Shown here one piece after another: positions 23,840 through 32,784 of a stretch of 64,000 nt of DNA. Under the pieces are notes generated by a model. The model saw nothing but the letters and a program-made list of their open reading frames with translations, ran no database searches and was not told the origin of the DNA. Every line of letters begins with the position of its first letter. Positions within the stretch are counted from its first letter, which is position 1. The position numbers and the translations under genes are program-made. Location of the stretch: assembly GCA_963704585.1 (NCBI GenBank), contig OY969919.1, forward strand, positions 3,224,001 to 3,288,000, given 5' to 3'. The DNA is from Bog-756 sp963704585. GTDB lineage: Bacteria > Actinomycetota > Acidimicrobiia > Acidimicrobiales > RAAP-2.

Positions 23840-25059
23840 GCGCGCCGTCGACCGGGCCGGTCGACGAGACCGCGCTCACCGCACCCCTCCTCGACCCGGC
23901 GTTCTACGCCGGCGACCCCTTCCCGCTCTACGCACGACTCCGCGCCGAGGCGCCGGTCGCCCGCAACGACGATCTCGGCCTGTGGTTCGTGAGCCGGCAC
24001 GCCGAGGTGACCTCGGTCTCCCGCGACGCGGAGACCTACTGCTCGGGGAAGGGCATCATGACCTTCGAGATCGGGAGCGAGTACCCGACGCCTCCGACGA
24101 TGATGCACACCGACCCGCCGGCGCACACCCGCTACCGCGACCTCGTGCAGCCCGGGTTCCGGCCGAGCTACATGCGCGCCCTCGAGGGCGGCGTCCGTCG
24201 GCGGGCCACCGAGCTCGTCGAGCGGATCGAGCCGGGGACGCCGGTCGACTTCGTCTCGACCGTGGCGGTCCCGCTGCCCCTGCAGGTGATCTCCGACCTC
24301 CTCGGGGTGCCCGAGGAGGAATGGCCGCGGTTCTTCCAGTGGTCTGAGGCGGCGATCCCGGGCGCAACCGACTGGTCGGAGGAGGAGCGAGCAGCACTCA
24401 CCGCCGAGATGATCGAGTACCTGCTCGCGGCCGCGGCGGACCGCCGGAGCCGCCCCCGGGACGACATCATCTCCGAGCTCGCAGCCGCAGAGGTCGACGG
24501 CGACCGGTTGACCGACGCCGAGCTCGCGATGTTCCTGGTGCAGCTCCTCGTCGCCGGCAACGAGACGACGCGCAACATGATGTCGGGCGGACTCGTCGGC
24601 TTCGCCGCTGCACCCGGTCAGTGGGCGGCATTGCGCTCGCGGGCCGAGCGGGGGGTCGAGCGCGTGCTCCCGCTTGCCGTCGAGGAGATGCTGCGCTGGA
24701 CCACGCCGGTGGTCTCCTTCATGCGGACCACGACACGTCCGGTCCGGCTCGCGGAACGGCAGCTCGACCCGGGCGAGCCCGTGCTCATGCTCTACGCGTC
24801 GGCCAACCGCGACGAAGCGGCCTTCGGCAGCACGGCGGACCGATTCGACGCGGCGCGGGATCCGAACCCGCACCTCTCGTTCGGCTTCGGGCCCCACTTC
24901 TGCATCGGCTCCGCGCTCGCCCGGCTCGAGGGCCGGGTCCTCCTCGAGGAGCTCCTCGTGCGGTTCGGGTCGATCGAGGCCGCGGGTCCCGTCGAGCGCA
25001 CCGGGTCGCCGGTCATCGCCGGCATCCGCGCCGCGCCCTTGGTGTTCGGTCCCGCCTGA
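23836..25059 (+). CDS. Cytochrome P450 (407 aa)
   Basis: The haem-ligand loop is FGFGPHFCIGSALARLE (Cys about residue 356), the K-helix ExxR is VEEMLRW and the I-helix oxygen motif is VAGNETTRNM. Length is normal for soluble bacterial class I P450s, which need ferredoxin partners; none is adjacent. MMHTDPPAHTRYRDLVQPGF resembles P450s acting on lipids, terpenes or steroids. The TTG start overlaps the cupin stop. The C-terminal codons and stop lie inside a short tandem repeat. Confidence 0.9.
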   Translation: MSAPSTGPVDETALTAPLLDPAFYAGDPFPLYARLRAEAPVARNDDLGLWFVSRHAEVTSVSRDAETYCSGKGIMTFEIGSEYPTPPTMMHTDPPAHTRYRDLVQPGFRPSYMRALEGGVRRRATELVERIEPGTPVDFVSTVAVPLPLQVISDLLGVPEEEWPRFFQWSEAAIPGATDWSEEERAALTAEMIEYLLAAAADRRSRPRDDIISELAAAEVDGDRLTDAELAMFLVQLLVAGNETTRNMMSGGLVGFAAAPGQWAALRSRAERGVERVLPLAVEEMLRWTTPVVSFMRTTTRPVRLAERQLDPGEPVLMLYASANRDEAAFGSTADRFDAARDPNPHLSFGFGPHFCIGSALARLEGRVLLEELLVRFGSIEAAGPVERTGSPVIAGIRAAPLVFGPA

Positions 25060-25135
25060 GGAGCCCCCGCCTGGGGGGTCCCGCCTGACGAGCCCCGCCT
25101 GAGTTGCCCCGCCTGAGCTGCCCCGCCTACGAGCT
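25052..25135. repeat. Degenerate tandem repeat of about 14 bp containing GCCTGA units
   Basis: Six imperfect units resembling GCCCCGCCTGAG run from the last codons of the P450 through the convergent gap into the end of the aldo/keto reductase gene. The first unit supplies the P450 stop codon, and later units repeat the same CGCCTGA. It looks like slippage expansion at a gene end. Confidence 0.6.
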
Positions 25136-26002
25136 TCGGTGGACGTCGTCGAGCGCGTCGATCTGCGCCGAGGTGAGGGTCAGCGACGCGGCCTGGCAGT
25201 TCTCCTCGAGATGGTCGACCGACGACGTTCCCGGGATCGGGAGCAGCACCGGCGAGCGGTGGAGCAACCAGGCGAGTGCCACCTGGGGGACGGTCGCACC
25301 GGTGTCCGTCGCGATCCGGTCGATCGGTCCCCCGGGCCGCGCGAGGACGCCCGACGCGAGCGGGAACCAGGGGATGAACCCGATGCCGTGCCGCTCGCAG
25401 TGCTCGAGCACGCCCTCGGAGGACCGGTTGGTCAGGTTGTAGAGATTCTGGACGCTCACGATGTCGAGCACGCGGCGAGCGGACTCGAGCTCGTCGACCG
25501 TCACCTCCGACAGTCCGACCGCGGCGACCTTCCCTTCGCGCTGCAGGTCGGCGAGGAGCCCGAACTGCTCGGCGGCGGGGACGTGGGGATCGATGCGGTG
25601 CAGCTGGAAGAGCTCGATGCGCTCGAGGCCGAGGCGCCGCAGACTCATCTCGCACTGCTGGCGGAGGTACTCGGGCCGGCCGACCGGCATCCACTGGCCG
25701 GGACCTGTCCGGGTCAGGCCGGCCTTCGTCGCGATCACGAGGCTCTCCGGATAGGGGTGCAGCGCCTCGAAGATGATGTTCTCGCTGACCTCGGGGCCGT
25801 AGGAGTCGGCGGTGTCGATGAGGTCGACCCCGAGATCGACGGCCCGGCGGAGCACCCGCACGCAGTGCTGGCGGTTGGCCGGTTCGCCCCAGACGCCCGG
25901 ACCGGTCAGCTGCATCGCCCCGAACCCGAGACGGTGGACCGTGCGGTCTCCGAGGCGGAAGGTGCCGCTCGCTGCGATCGGTCGGTCGGCTGTCTTCGGC
26001 AC
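25127..26002 (-). CDS. Aldo/keto reductase (291 aa)
   Basis: NADPH-dependent carbonyl reductase of the TIM-barrel AKR family. The catalytic tetrad is visible: Asp in LIDTADSYGPE with Tyr following, Lys in VIATKAGL and His in ELFQLHRIDPH. The cofactor segment near PIPGTSSVDHLEEN is present. It is convergent with the P450, and its first codons lie upstream of a 120-bp gap. Substrate unknown; a role in steroid or lipid metabolism is possible from the neighbouring acyl-CoA genes. Confidence 0.9.
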   Translation of the reverse strand: MPKTADRPIAASGTFRLGDRTVHRLGFGAMQLTGPGVWGEPANRQHCVRVLRRAVDLGVDLIDTADSYGPEVSENIIFEALHPYPESLVIATKAGLTRTGPGQWMPVGRPEYLRQQCEMSLRRLGLERIELFQLHRIDPHVPAAEQFGLLADLQREGKVAAVGLSEVTVDELESARRVLDIVSVQNLYNLTNRSSEGVLEHCERHGIGFIPWFPLASGVLARPGGPIDRIATDTGATVPQVALAWLLHRSPVLLPIPGTSSVDHLEENCQAASLTLTSAQIDALDDVHRSS

Positions 26003-26122
26003 GGCTCCTCCTCGTCGGTTCGGTGCCCGTCTCCCGGCACGGGGGCCGGCGACGGAGCGTCGGTCGGTCCGTCAGTGCAGGTCTAGTCGGTCGAGCGCCG
26101 GCGGTACTCCCGGCAGCCCCGT

Positions 26123-26926
26123 CTAGCGCTTCCGGTAGACGGGCGGGCGCCCTTCGGCCCGCGCGGCCTTCATCTCGGCGTAGTCGTCCGACGCGAAGAC
26201 CATCGACTGGGCCACGGCCTCCTCGGCGATCGAGCGCTGCACCTCGTGTGCCCCGAGGCCGAACAGGGTGCGGCGCGCCATCTTGACCGTGAAGGCGGGC
26301 GCCTGTGCGATGGTCCGGGCGATCTCCATGACTTCCGCGTCGAGCGCTTCGTCGTCGGGAACCAGCCGGCTGATCACGCCGTGGGCCAGCGCCTCCTCGG
26401 CGGTGAAGACGCGTCCGGTGAGCGCGAGATCCGCGGCGAGCCCGTGGCCCACCATCTGGAAGAGCCGCGCCACACCTCCCGAGTCGGGGATGACCCCGTG
26501 CACCACCTCGGGGAGCATCATCCGCGTCCCGACCGACGCCACGCGGATGTCGCAGAGGAGGGCCCGCTCGAAGGCACCCCCGATCACCCAGCCCTTGAGG
26601 GCGCAGACGATCGGACAGGGCATGGTGAGGAACATCTGGGTGGGCCGGTGTCCTCGCTCGATGAACTCGAGGTCGGAGATGTCCTCGACCCGGAGGCCGA
26701 GCTGCTGGGTGTCGCGCCCCGACGAGAAGGAGCGGCCCTCACCGCGCCAGACGATCGCCCGCAGGTCCGGCATCCCGTGCACCTCGGCGAGGACCTCCCA
26801 CAGCCGGCGGTCCATCTCGTCGCTCATCGCATTGTGCTTCTCGGGCCGGTTGTTGGTGATCACCGCGATGGGGCCGTCGACCTCGAGTCGGACCAGGTTC
26901 CGCTCCTCTTCGGGCAGCTGGCTCAC
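26123..26926 (-). CDS. Enoyl-CoA hydratase/isomerase family protein (267 aa)
   Basis: The crotonase fold is recognisable from ITNNRPEKHNAMSDEMDRRL, FSSGRDTQQLG (oxyanion-hole strand) and GWVIGGAFERALLCDIRVAS. In classical hydratases a Glu pair follows GG; here only the GAFE glutamate is evident, so isomerase or another crotonase chemistry is possible. The ATG start shares ATGA with the stop of the reductase upstream (26923..27819), so the two are coupled and probably serve one beta-oxidation route. Confidence 0.85.
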   Translation of the reverse strand: MSQLPEEERNLVRLEVDGPIAVITNNRPEKHNAMSDEMDRRLWEVLAEVHGMPDLRAIVWRGEGRSFSSGRDTQQLGLRVEDISDLEFIERGHRPTQMFLTMPCPIVCALKGWVIGGAFERALLCDIRVASVGTRMMLPEVVHGVIPDSGGVARLFQMVGHGLAADLALTGRVFTAEEALAHGVISRLVPDDEALDAEVMEIARTIAQAPAFTVKMARRTLFGLGAHEVQRSIAEEAVAQSMVFASDDYAEMKAARAEGRPPVYRKR

Positions 26927-27819
26927 CGGGCCGTCCCTCCCTGCTCGCCGAACGGCGGACGCTCGAGCTGCTCGCGGATCGGGGTGAACGGCGGCTGCAC
27001 CGCGTGGCGCCGCTGCCAGTTCGCCCCGTCGACGACCATCGTGTGCCCGCTGACGTACGCCGCGAACGGCGAGCAGAGGTAGGTGGCGGCCCAGGCGAGC
27101 TCACGGGGCAACCCGACCCGTCCGGCCGGGACCCGCGCGTCCTGGTGCTCGTACTTGCCCGGAACGGCCGCGATCGCGGCGGTCTCGTCCTCGTGGGGCA
27201 TGAGTCCGGGGACGAGGCCGTTGACCCGGATGCCGGAGGGCGCCCACTCGACGGCCAGCGTCTCGGTCAGGTTCTTCACGCCCGCCTTGGCGGCGGCCGA
27301 GTGAGCGAAGCCGGGACCTCCCGTCCAGGCATAGGACGCGCCCACGTTCACGATCGACGCGTCCCGCCCCGCAGGGATCGCCCGCCGGGCGAGGTCGCGG
27401 CAGCAGAGGAACGTGCCGTTGAGCACGATGTCGACGACCGTGCGCCAGGCATTGGGGCTCATGTCCTCCGCGGGCACCGGGAAGTTGCCGGCCGCGTTGT
27501 TGACGAGCGCGTCGATCGGACCGAGCCCGTCCTCCACTTCGTCGAACGCCGCAGCGACCGCGTCGGCGTCGCGGATGTCGCACGCCGCGGCGAGCGACTT
27601 CCCACCCGCCCCCTCGACGGCGGCGACGCCCGCGGTGCGGTGGTGCTCGTCGCGGCTCAGGATCGCCACACCCGCGCCGAGACGGGCGAACTCGACGGCG
27701 ATCGCCTTCCCGAGGCCCGTGCCCCCACCGGTCACGACCACGACCGTGCCGTCGAAGGTGCCGGGCGGCAGTGCGGACGCGCCGAGCGGTGGCGGCAGCG
27801 GCAGGCCGGGGGGACTCAT
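26923..27819 (-). CDS. Short-chain dehydrogenase, 2,4-dienoyl-CoA-reductase-like (298 aa)
   Basis: The NADP-binding motif VVVTGGGTGLGKAIA is at about residue 26 and NNAAGNF at about residue 110. In place of the usual YxxxK the active region reads FAHSAAAKAGVKNLTETLAV, the S-x3-K variant of the dienoyl-CoA and trans-enoyl-CoA reductase branch. That branch helps degrade unsaturated acyl-CoAs, in keeping with the crotonase and acyl-CoA dehydrogenase neighbours. Start ATG at 27819; the longer upstream frame shadows the divergent dehydrogenase gene. Confidence 0.85.
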   Translation of the reverse strand: MSPPGLPLPPPLGASALPPGTFDGTVVVVTGGGTGLGKAIAVEFARLGAGVAILSRDEHHRTAGVAAVEGAGGKSLAAACDIRDADAVAAAFDEVEDGLGPIDALVNNAAGNFPVPAEDMSPNAWRTVVDIVLNGTFLCCRDLARRAIPAGRDASIVNVGASYAWTGGPGFAHSAAAKAGVKNLTETLAVEWAPSGIRVNGLVPGLMPHEDETAAIAAVPGKYEHQDARVPAGRVGLPRELAWAATYLCSPFAAYVSGHTMVVDGANWQRRHAVQPPFTPIREQLERPPFGEQGGTAR

Positions 27820-27871
27820 GGCGCGAGATCCTAGGCGGCGGGCCAGCGCTCCTCCGCTAGCCTCGTCGACC

Positions 27872-29048
27872 GTGGACTTCGACCTCACGCCCGAGCTCGC
27901 AGCGCTGCAGGAGAGCGTGCGCCGCCTCGCGCAGGACAAGGTCAAACCGCGCGCGCGGGAGATCGACACGTCGGGCGAGTACCCCGAGGACCTCTTCGCG
28001 ACGTTCCGGGACGCAGAGCTCCTCGGTCTCTGCCTCCCGGTCGAGCTCGGAGGGTCGGGCGCGGGGATCCTCGGCCTGACCATCGCCATCGAAGAGGTCG
28101 CGAAGTACTCGAACACGGCGGCCCTCATGCTGCTGCTCACCCGCCTGCCTGCCGGCCCGATCCTGATCGCGGGCAACGACGACCAGCAGCGCCGCTACCT
28201 GCCCGGCATCGCGTCGGGCGAGCTGCGCGCCGGGTTCGGTCTCTCCGAGCCGCAGGCCGGGAGCGACGTGGCCGGCATGCGGACCCGGGCGGTGCCCGAT
28301 CCGGGCTCACCGGGAGGGTGGGTGCTCGACGGCACGAAGTGCTGGATGTCGGGGGTGCGCGAGGCCGACTGGTACACGGTCTTCGCAAAGACCGGCGATC
28401 CCGCGTCCCGCGCCCACGACTCGATCAGCGCCTTCATCGTCGAGCGGTCCTGGCCGGGGGTGTCGGTCGGCCGGACCGACCGGAAGATGGGGGTGCACGG
28501 TGTCGACACCGGCGAGCTCCTGCTCGAGGAGGTGCACGTCCCGGCCGAAAACGTCATCGGGGAGGTCGGCGGCTTCCGCCTCGCGATGCTCGGGCTCAAC
28601 GCGATGCGGCCCATCGTCGCGGCACGGGGGATCGGGCTGGCCGAGGGCGCCCTCATGTACGCGACCGAGTACGTGCAGGCGCGCGAGGCATTCGGGGCCA
28701 CGATCGCCGACCTCCAGGGGATCCAGTGGGAGATCGCCAAGGTCGCGGTCGACATCGAGGCCGCCCGCCTGCTCACCTACCGGGCAGCCTGGCTCGCGGA
28801 CCAGGGGAAGTTCACCAAGGAGTACGTGCCGTTCCTCTCGGCCGCCAAGTACTTCGCGACCGAGCTCGCGGTCCGCGCCAGCGGCGTCGCGCTCCAGCTG
28901 CTCGGCGCCGCCGGTTACATGGAGGACCACCCGACCGAGCTCTGGTACCGCGACGCCGCGCCAGCTCACGATCGTCGAGGGGACCTCCCAGGTGCAGCTC
29001 GGCCTCATCGCCCGCGGTGTGCTCGCCCACGACCTCTGGTGGGACTGA
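27872..29048 (+). CDS. Acyl-CoA dehydrogenase, frameshifted near the 3' end
   Basis: FAD-dependent alpha,beta-desaturation of an acyl-CoA. Family marks in order are FGLSEPQAGSDVAGMRTRA, the KMGVHGVDTGELLLEEVHVP segment and the C-terminal QLTIVEGTSQVQLGLIARGV. The last segment is in another frame: a single extra C near 28956 (GACGCCGCGCC) breaks the frame after LWYRDA, and without it the protein would end normally at 29048. As written, the frame runs on into trpD. A sequencing indel is likelier than decay because the rest is intact. The GTG start at 27872 lies in a 52-bp gap divergent from the reductase. Confidence 0.8.
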
Positions 29049-29050
29049 CC

Positions 29051-30158
29051 GTGGCGGACGCCGTCGCGGCGCGCACGGAGGAGCGACCGGACTTCGCATC
29101 GCTCGGGGGCTGGCCGGGCGTGCTCACCGCGCTCCTCGCGGGCGAGTCGCTCGGCACCGACGAGGCCGAGACCGTCCTCGGGGAGGTGCTCTCCGGCGAG
29201 GCGACGCCCGCCCAGGTCGCCGCGCTCGCGACCGCCCTGCGGGCCAAGGGCGAGTCCGTGGAGGAGATGACCGGGTTCGTCCGCGCCATGGTCACCCATG
29301 CCGTCCCGCTCGAGCTGCCGCCCGGCGTCGAGGTCGTCGACACCTGCGGGACCGGGGGCGACCGCCTCCGCAGCATCAACGTGTCGACGATCGCCGCACT
29401 GGTGGTGGCGGCCACGGGTTCGAAGGTCTGCAAGCACGGCGGTCGCGCGTCGTCCTCGGCGGTCGGCGCCGCCGACGTGCTCGAGGCCCTCGGCGTCGCG
29501 GCCGACCTCGGTCCGGCGGGCGTCGCACGGTGCATCGATGTCGTCGGCATGGGGTTCTGCTTCGCGCCCCGCTTCCACCCGGCCATGCGGTATGCAGGGC
29601 CGGTGCGCAAGGAGCTCGGCATCCCGACGGTCTTCAACTACCTCGGTCCGTTGGCCAACCCGGGCCGCGCGCGCTATCAGGTGGTCGGCGTGAGCAACCC
29701 GGTGATGGCCGACAAGATGCTCGGTGTCCTCGCGGCGAACGGTGCCAGCCGGGCGATGGTCGTGTATGGGGACGACGGGCTCGACGAGCTCAGCACGACG
29801 GGGCCGTCCACGGTGCACGAGCTCGTCGCGACCGGGGACGGTCACTTCGAGACGGAACCGCTACCGGATCGACCCGGAGGCGCTCGGGCTCCCGACCGTG
29901 ACCCTCGACGACCTGCGTGGCGGCGACGCGGCGTACAACGCGGAGGCGATCCGTCGGGTGGTCGCCGGCGAGCCGTCGCCCCACCGCGACGTCGCGATGC
30001 TCAACGCGGCAGCAGCGCTGGTCGTGGTCGGTCGGGCCGCCGACCTGCACGACGGGCTGGCGATGGCTGCGGCGGTGCTCGACGACGGTCGGGCCGCCGA
30101 GGTGCTGACCCGCCTGATCGAGGTGTCGCAGGCGTCTGCCGCGGAGGAAGCCGGGTAG
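29051..30158 (+). CDS. trpD: Anthranilate phosphoribosyltransferase, frameshifted
   Basis: TrpD joins anthranilate to PRPP in tryptophan synthesis. The glycine-rich PRPP motif VDTCGTGGDRL, then INVSTIAALVVAATG and KHGGRASSSAVGAADVLEALG, and FNYLGPLANPGRARYQVVGV are diagnostic. Near 29866 an extra C (GAACCGC) shifts the frame after HFETE; the remainder (YRIDPEALGLPTVTLDDL and onward) continues in another frame to 30158. Start GTG at 29051 follows the dehydrogenase stop by 2 bp. No other trp gene is adjacent. Confidence 0.85.
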
Positions 30159-30231
30159 CCACAGCGGGCGCGTGAGCCGGCAGACCGCCACCTCCGGCGG
30201 TCGGGACGCGGTGGCCGGTCCCACCGGGGCA

Positions 30232-31697
30232 TCACCCGGGAACCGGCACGACGGAGACGAGCTCTGTAAGGTGCGGGATCCGGTCGGCGGGCAGCGTGAG
30301 GCCGTTGTTCCACTCCGTCTCGAGGATCCGTACACGCGCCGCGTTCGACCGCAGCCAGCGCGCGACGATCGCCCGCTCCGCGTCGTGCCCGTCAGTGGCC
30401 GACGCGGGCGCGCCCGAGGAGGCGGCGCCGGACGGCGCTCCGCCGACGACCACCGGGTCGAAGGGCCGACCGCCATCGACGAGCAGCCCACCGTCGACGA
30501 GCAGCCCACCGTCGAGGTCGACGGGACCTTCACCGTCCACGAACAGAGATACCCGGCCGGCCGCGCGCAACGCGGCGACCTCGCGGTGGCGGACGAGCAG
30601 CTGCCGGAGGCGTTCGGCCTCGTCGCGGGCGAACGCGGCCTCCTCGAACCGTTCCACCGCCGCGAGGCGGGCCACCTCCTCGGCCAGCGGCGCGAGAAGG
30701 AACGCGGATCGCGTTCGAGCTCCTCCGCCGTCCACCGGCGCGACCGACCCGGTCGGCGTCGGGGCGTCGAGTCGTCGGACGGTGGGCGCCGTCGTCGTGA
30801 CGTCCCGACCGCGTTGAACGGCGGTGACCACGCCCGGAGCAGGCGCCCCTCGAGGACGGCCGCTGTCAACGGTCCCGGGCAGACCCGGTGGTGGACGGCG
30901 TCGAGCTGGCGCAGCAGGCGCCCGACCTTCCGGCGACCGTCACCGCCGAAGTACGAGCGGACGCATGTGCGGAGGTCGGTCGCTTTTCCGACGTAGAGCA
31001 CGTGCCCGGCCGCGTCGAGGAACCAGTAGACGCCGGGGCGGTGCGGCAGGCGGGTCGTGAGCCGGAGCTTCGCCGACTGTGGGTGTCCGACGAGCCGAGG
31101 AAGATCGAGTAGCTCGCGGAGTCCGAGGATCCCGAAGGAGCCCGCGTGCTCGAGCAACGCGTGGAGCAGGTCGGCGGTGGCGAGCACGTCGGTCAGCGCC
31201 CGGTGGGACGGACGATGGCCGAGGCGGAGCGACGAGGCGAGCGTGCCGAGCTTGCAGTCCGGGACGAGGTCGCGCACCAACCGCCGCGAGAGCGCGAGGG
31301 TGTCGACGGTCGCGTTCGGTAGGCGGTCACGGCCGGTCGAGACGAGCGCGTGGTCGAGGAAGGACAGGTCGAACTTCAGGTTGTGGCCGACGAGGACCGC
31401 ACCCCCCACGAACTCGAGGAGCGACGGGAGCATCTCGCCGATCATCGGGGCGTCGGCGACCATGTCGTCGCTGATACCGGTCAACGCGGTGATGAACGGC
31501 GGGATCCGGTGGTCGGGCCGGACGAAGGTCTGGTACGTGCCGAGCAGCTCGCCGCCGCGGTACCGGGCGGCGGCGACCTCGGTGAGCGAGGCGTTCTGCG
31601 GCGATCCACCGGTGGTCTCGACGTCGACGACGACGAACGTCACCTGCGCGAGCGGGGTGCCGAGGTCGTCGAAGGACCGTTGCACGTCGAGCGCCAC
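30232..31697 (-). CDS. DEDD exonuclease fused to a UvrC-like GIY-YIG domain, frameshifted
   Basis: Residues 15-190 are a DnaQ-like 3'-5' exonuclease: FVVVDVETTGG, VGHNLKFDLSFLDHAL and the SHRALTDVLATADLL segment supply the acidic residues. From about residue 210 a GIY-YIG domain follows (RPGVYWFLDAAGHVLYVGKA). After SPPFNA the frame changes, near 30.77-30.82 kb, to one containing AAVERFEEAAFARDEAERL, a UVR-like helix. The middle region is shorter than I expect for such fusions. Near the end GLLVDG is duplicated by a tandem DNA repeat. Repair or proofreading role by family knowledge. Confidence 0.7.
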
Positions 31698-31770
31698 CGC
31701 GTCACTGTAGCGAACACATGTTCGGCTCCGCAGGTGCCCCTTCCCGACGGGGACGGCTACCGTGGGGGCG

Positions 31771-32076
31771 GTGACGAACGAACCTGTGGCCGACCGAAGT
31801 CGGCCAGGCGAATCCGTGGCCGTCGCCGACGGTCCGACCGCTGCAACCGATCGGCCGGCGCGACGCTACCGCTGCACCGCCTGCGGCAACCTCACCCGAT
31901 TCACGGTGGTGACCAACCGCCGGACCAGGGCGTTCCACCACTTCACGGTCGGAGGCGCCCTCGAGGTGGAGGACGTCGAGCTCCTCGAAGAGACGGTGGA
32001 GGAGGTGACGTGCCGGTGGTGTGGCAACGGCGGCGCCGTCGAGATCCTCGAGGGCGAGGCGCCGATCCCGACCTGA
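31771..32076 (+). CDS. Small zinc-ribbon-like protein (101 aa)
   Basis: Two CxxC pairs (RYRCTACGNLTRF and VTCRWCGNGG, about residues 35 and 86) suggest a zinc ribbon, separated by a basic segment (NRRTRAFHHF) and an acidic one (EVEDVELLEETVEEV). Homologues of this shape are common in actinobacteria without known function. GTG 31771 is preferred over GTG 31762 because a G-rich site precedes it. The stop overlaps the proposed start of the thioredoxin-like gene. Confidence 0.65.
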   Translation: MTNEPVADRSRPGESVAVADGPTAATDRPARRYRCTACGNLTRFTVVTNRRTRAFHHFTVGGALEVEDVELLEETVEEVTCRWCGNGGAVEILEGEAPIPT

Positions 32077-32624
32077 GCGATCCGTCGCCGGCGTCGCCAC
32101 TGGCCGACCCGGCGTTCGTCGCCGGGCTCCGTCCGATCCCCGCGTCCACCGACGGCGCTCCGGCCGTGTGGCCCGCACGCGACCTCGAGGGCTTCGATCC
32201 CGGAGGCGACCCCGTGACGCTCAGCCTGGCCGAGCTCGGGGACCGGGTGCTGCTCGCGTTCCTCGACACCACCTGCGACGGGTGTGCCGCGTTCTGGTCC
32301 TCGATCCGCGAGCTCCACGGCGGTCGCGTCGCGTCGACGGTGCCCGTTGCGGTCGTCACGAGGGGACCGGCGCACACCGAGGCAGGGGCGGCAGAGCCGG
32401 CCATGGCGGACGGTGCCGCGGACGGTGCCGCGGACGGTGATCCGGTGCCGGTCGTGATGGAAGGCGCTCCGGTGCCGGTCGTGATGAGCGACATGGCGTG
32501 GGCGGACTACCGGGTGCAGGGTCCCCCGTTCTTCGTGCTCGTCGAGACGTCGACGCGGACCATCGTCGCCGAGACGGTCGCGTTCGGCTGGAGCGACGTC
32601 GTCGCGCTGGCGGCCCGGTCCTGA
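32073..32624 (+). CDS. Thioredoxin-like protein with CxxC motif (about 183 aa), start uncertain
   Basis: A thioredoxin/AhpC-TSA-like outline is visible: SLAELGDRVLLAFLDTTCDGCAAFW (CxxC within TCDGC), then VPVAVVTRGPA and the cis-Pro-like region VQGPPFFVLVETSTR. An internal PVPVVM segment is repeated. No ATG, GTG or TTG precedes the conserved part; a CTG at 32073 would give a CTGA overlap with the previous stop. Later GTG codons (32168, 32214) would remove conserved sequence. Either a rare CTG start is used or a base is wrong here. Confidence 0.55.
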   Translation: MSDPSPASPLADPAFVAGLRPIPASTDGAPAVWPARDLEGFDPGGDPVTLSLAELGDRVLLAFLDTTCDGCAAFWSSIRELHGGRVASTVPVAVVTRGPAHTEAGAAEPAMADGAADGAADGDPVPVVMEGAPVPVVMSDMAWADYRVQGPPFFVLVETSTRTIVAETVAFGWSDVVALAARS

Positions 32625-32784
32625 ACCGGCCCGGGTCCACCGATCGGTGTGAGGTGCTGCACTACCGTCTGTCCGACAGGCAGCCGGGGTGCCGCCGGGG
32701 CGGCGCAAGGAGTCGGCTCGCATGCGGACACCGTGCGGCCGGGCCGGCAGCTCTCGGGACCGTCGCGATCGATCCGGAGGAGTG

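Noticed and set aside
27413..30175. A single giant fusion of acyl-CoA dehydrogenase and TrpD
   Set aside because: The fusion exists only because an extra base removes the dehydrogenase stop; the normal C-terminus and stop are visible in the adjacent frame.
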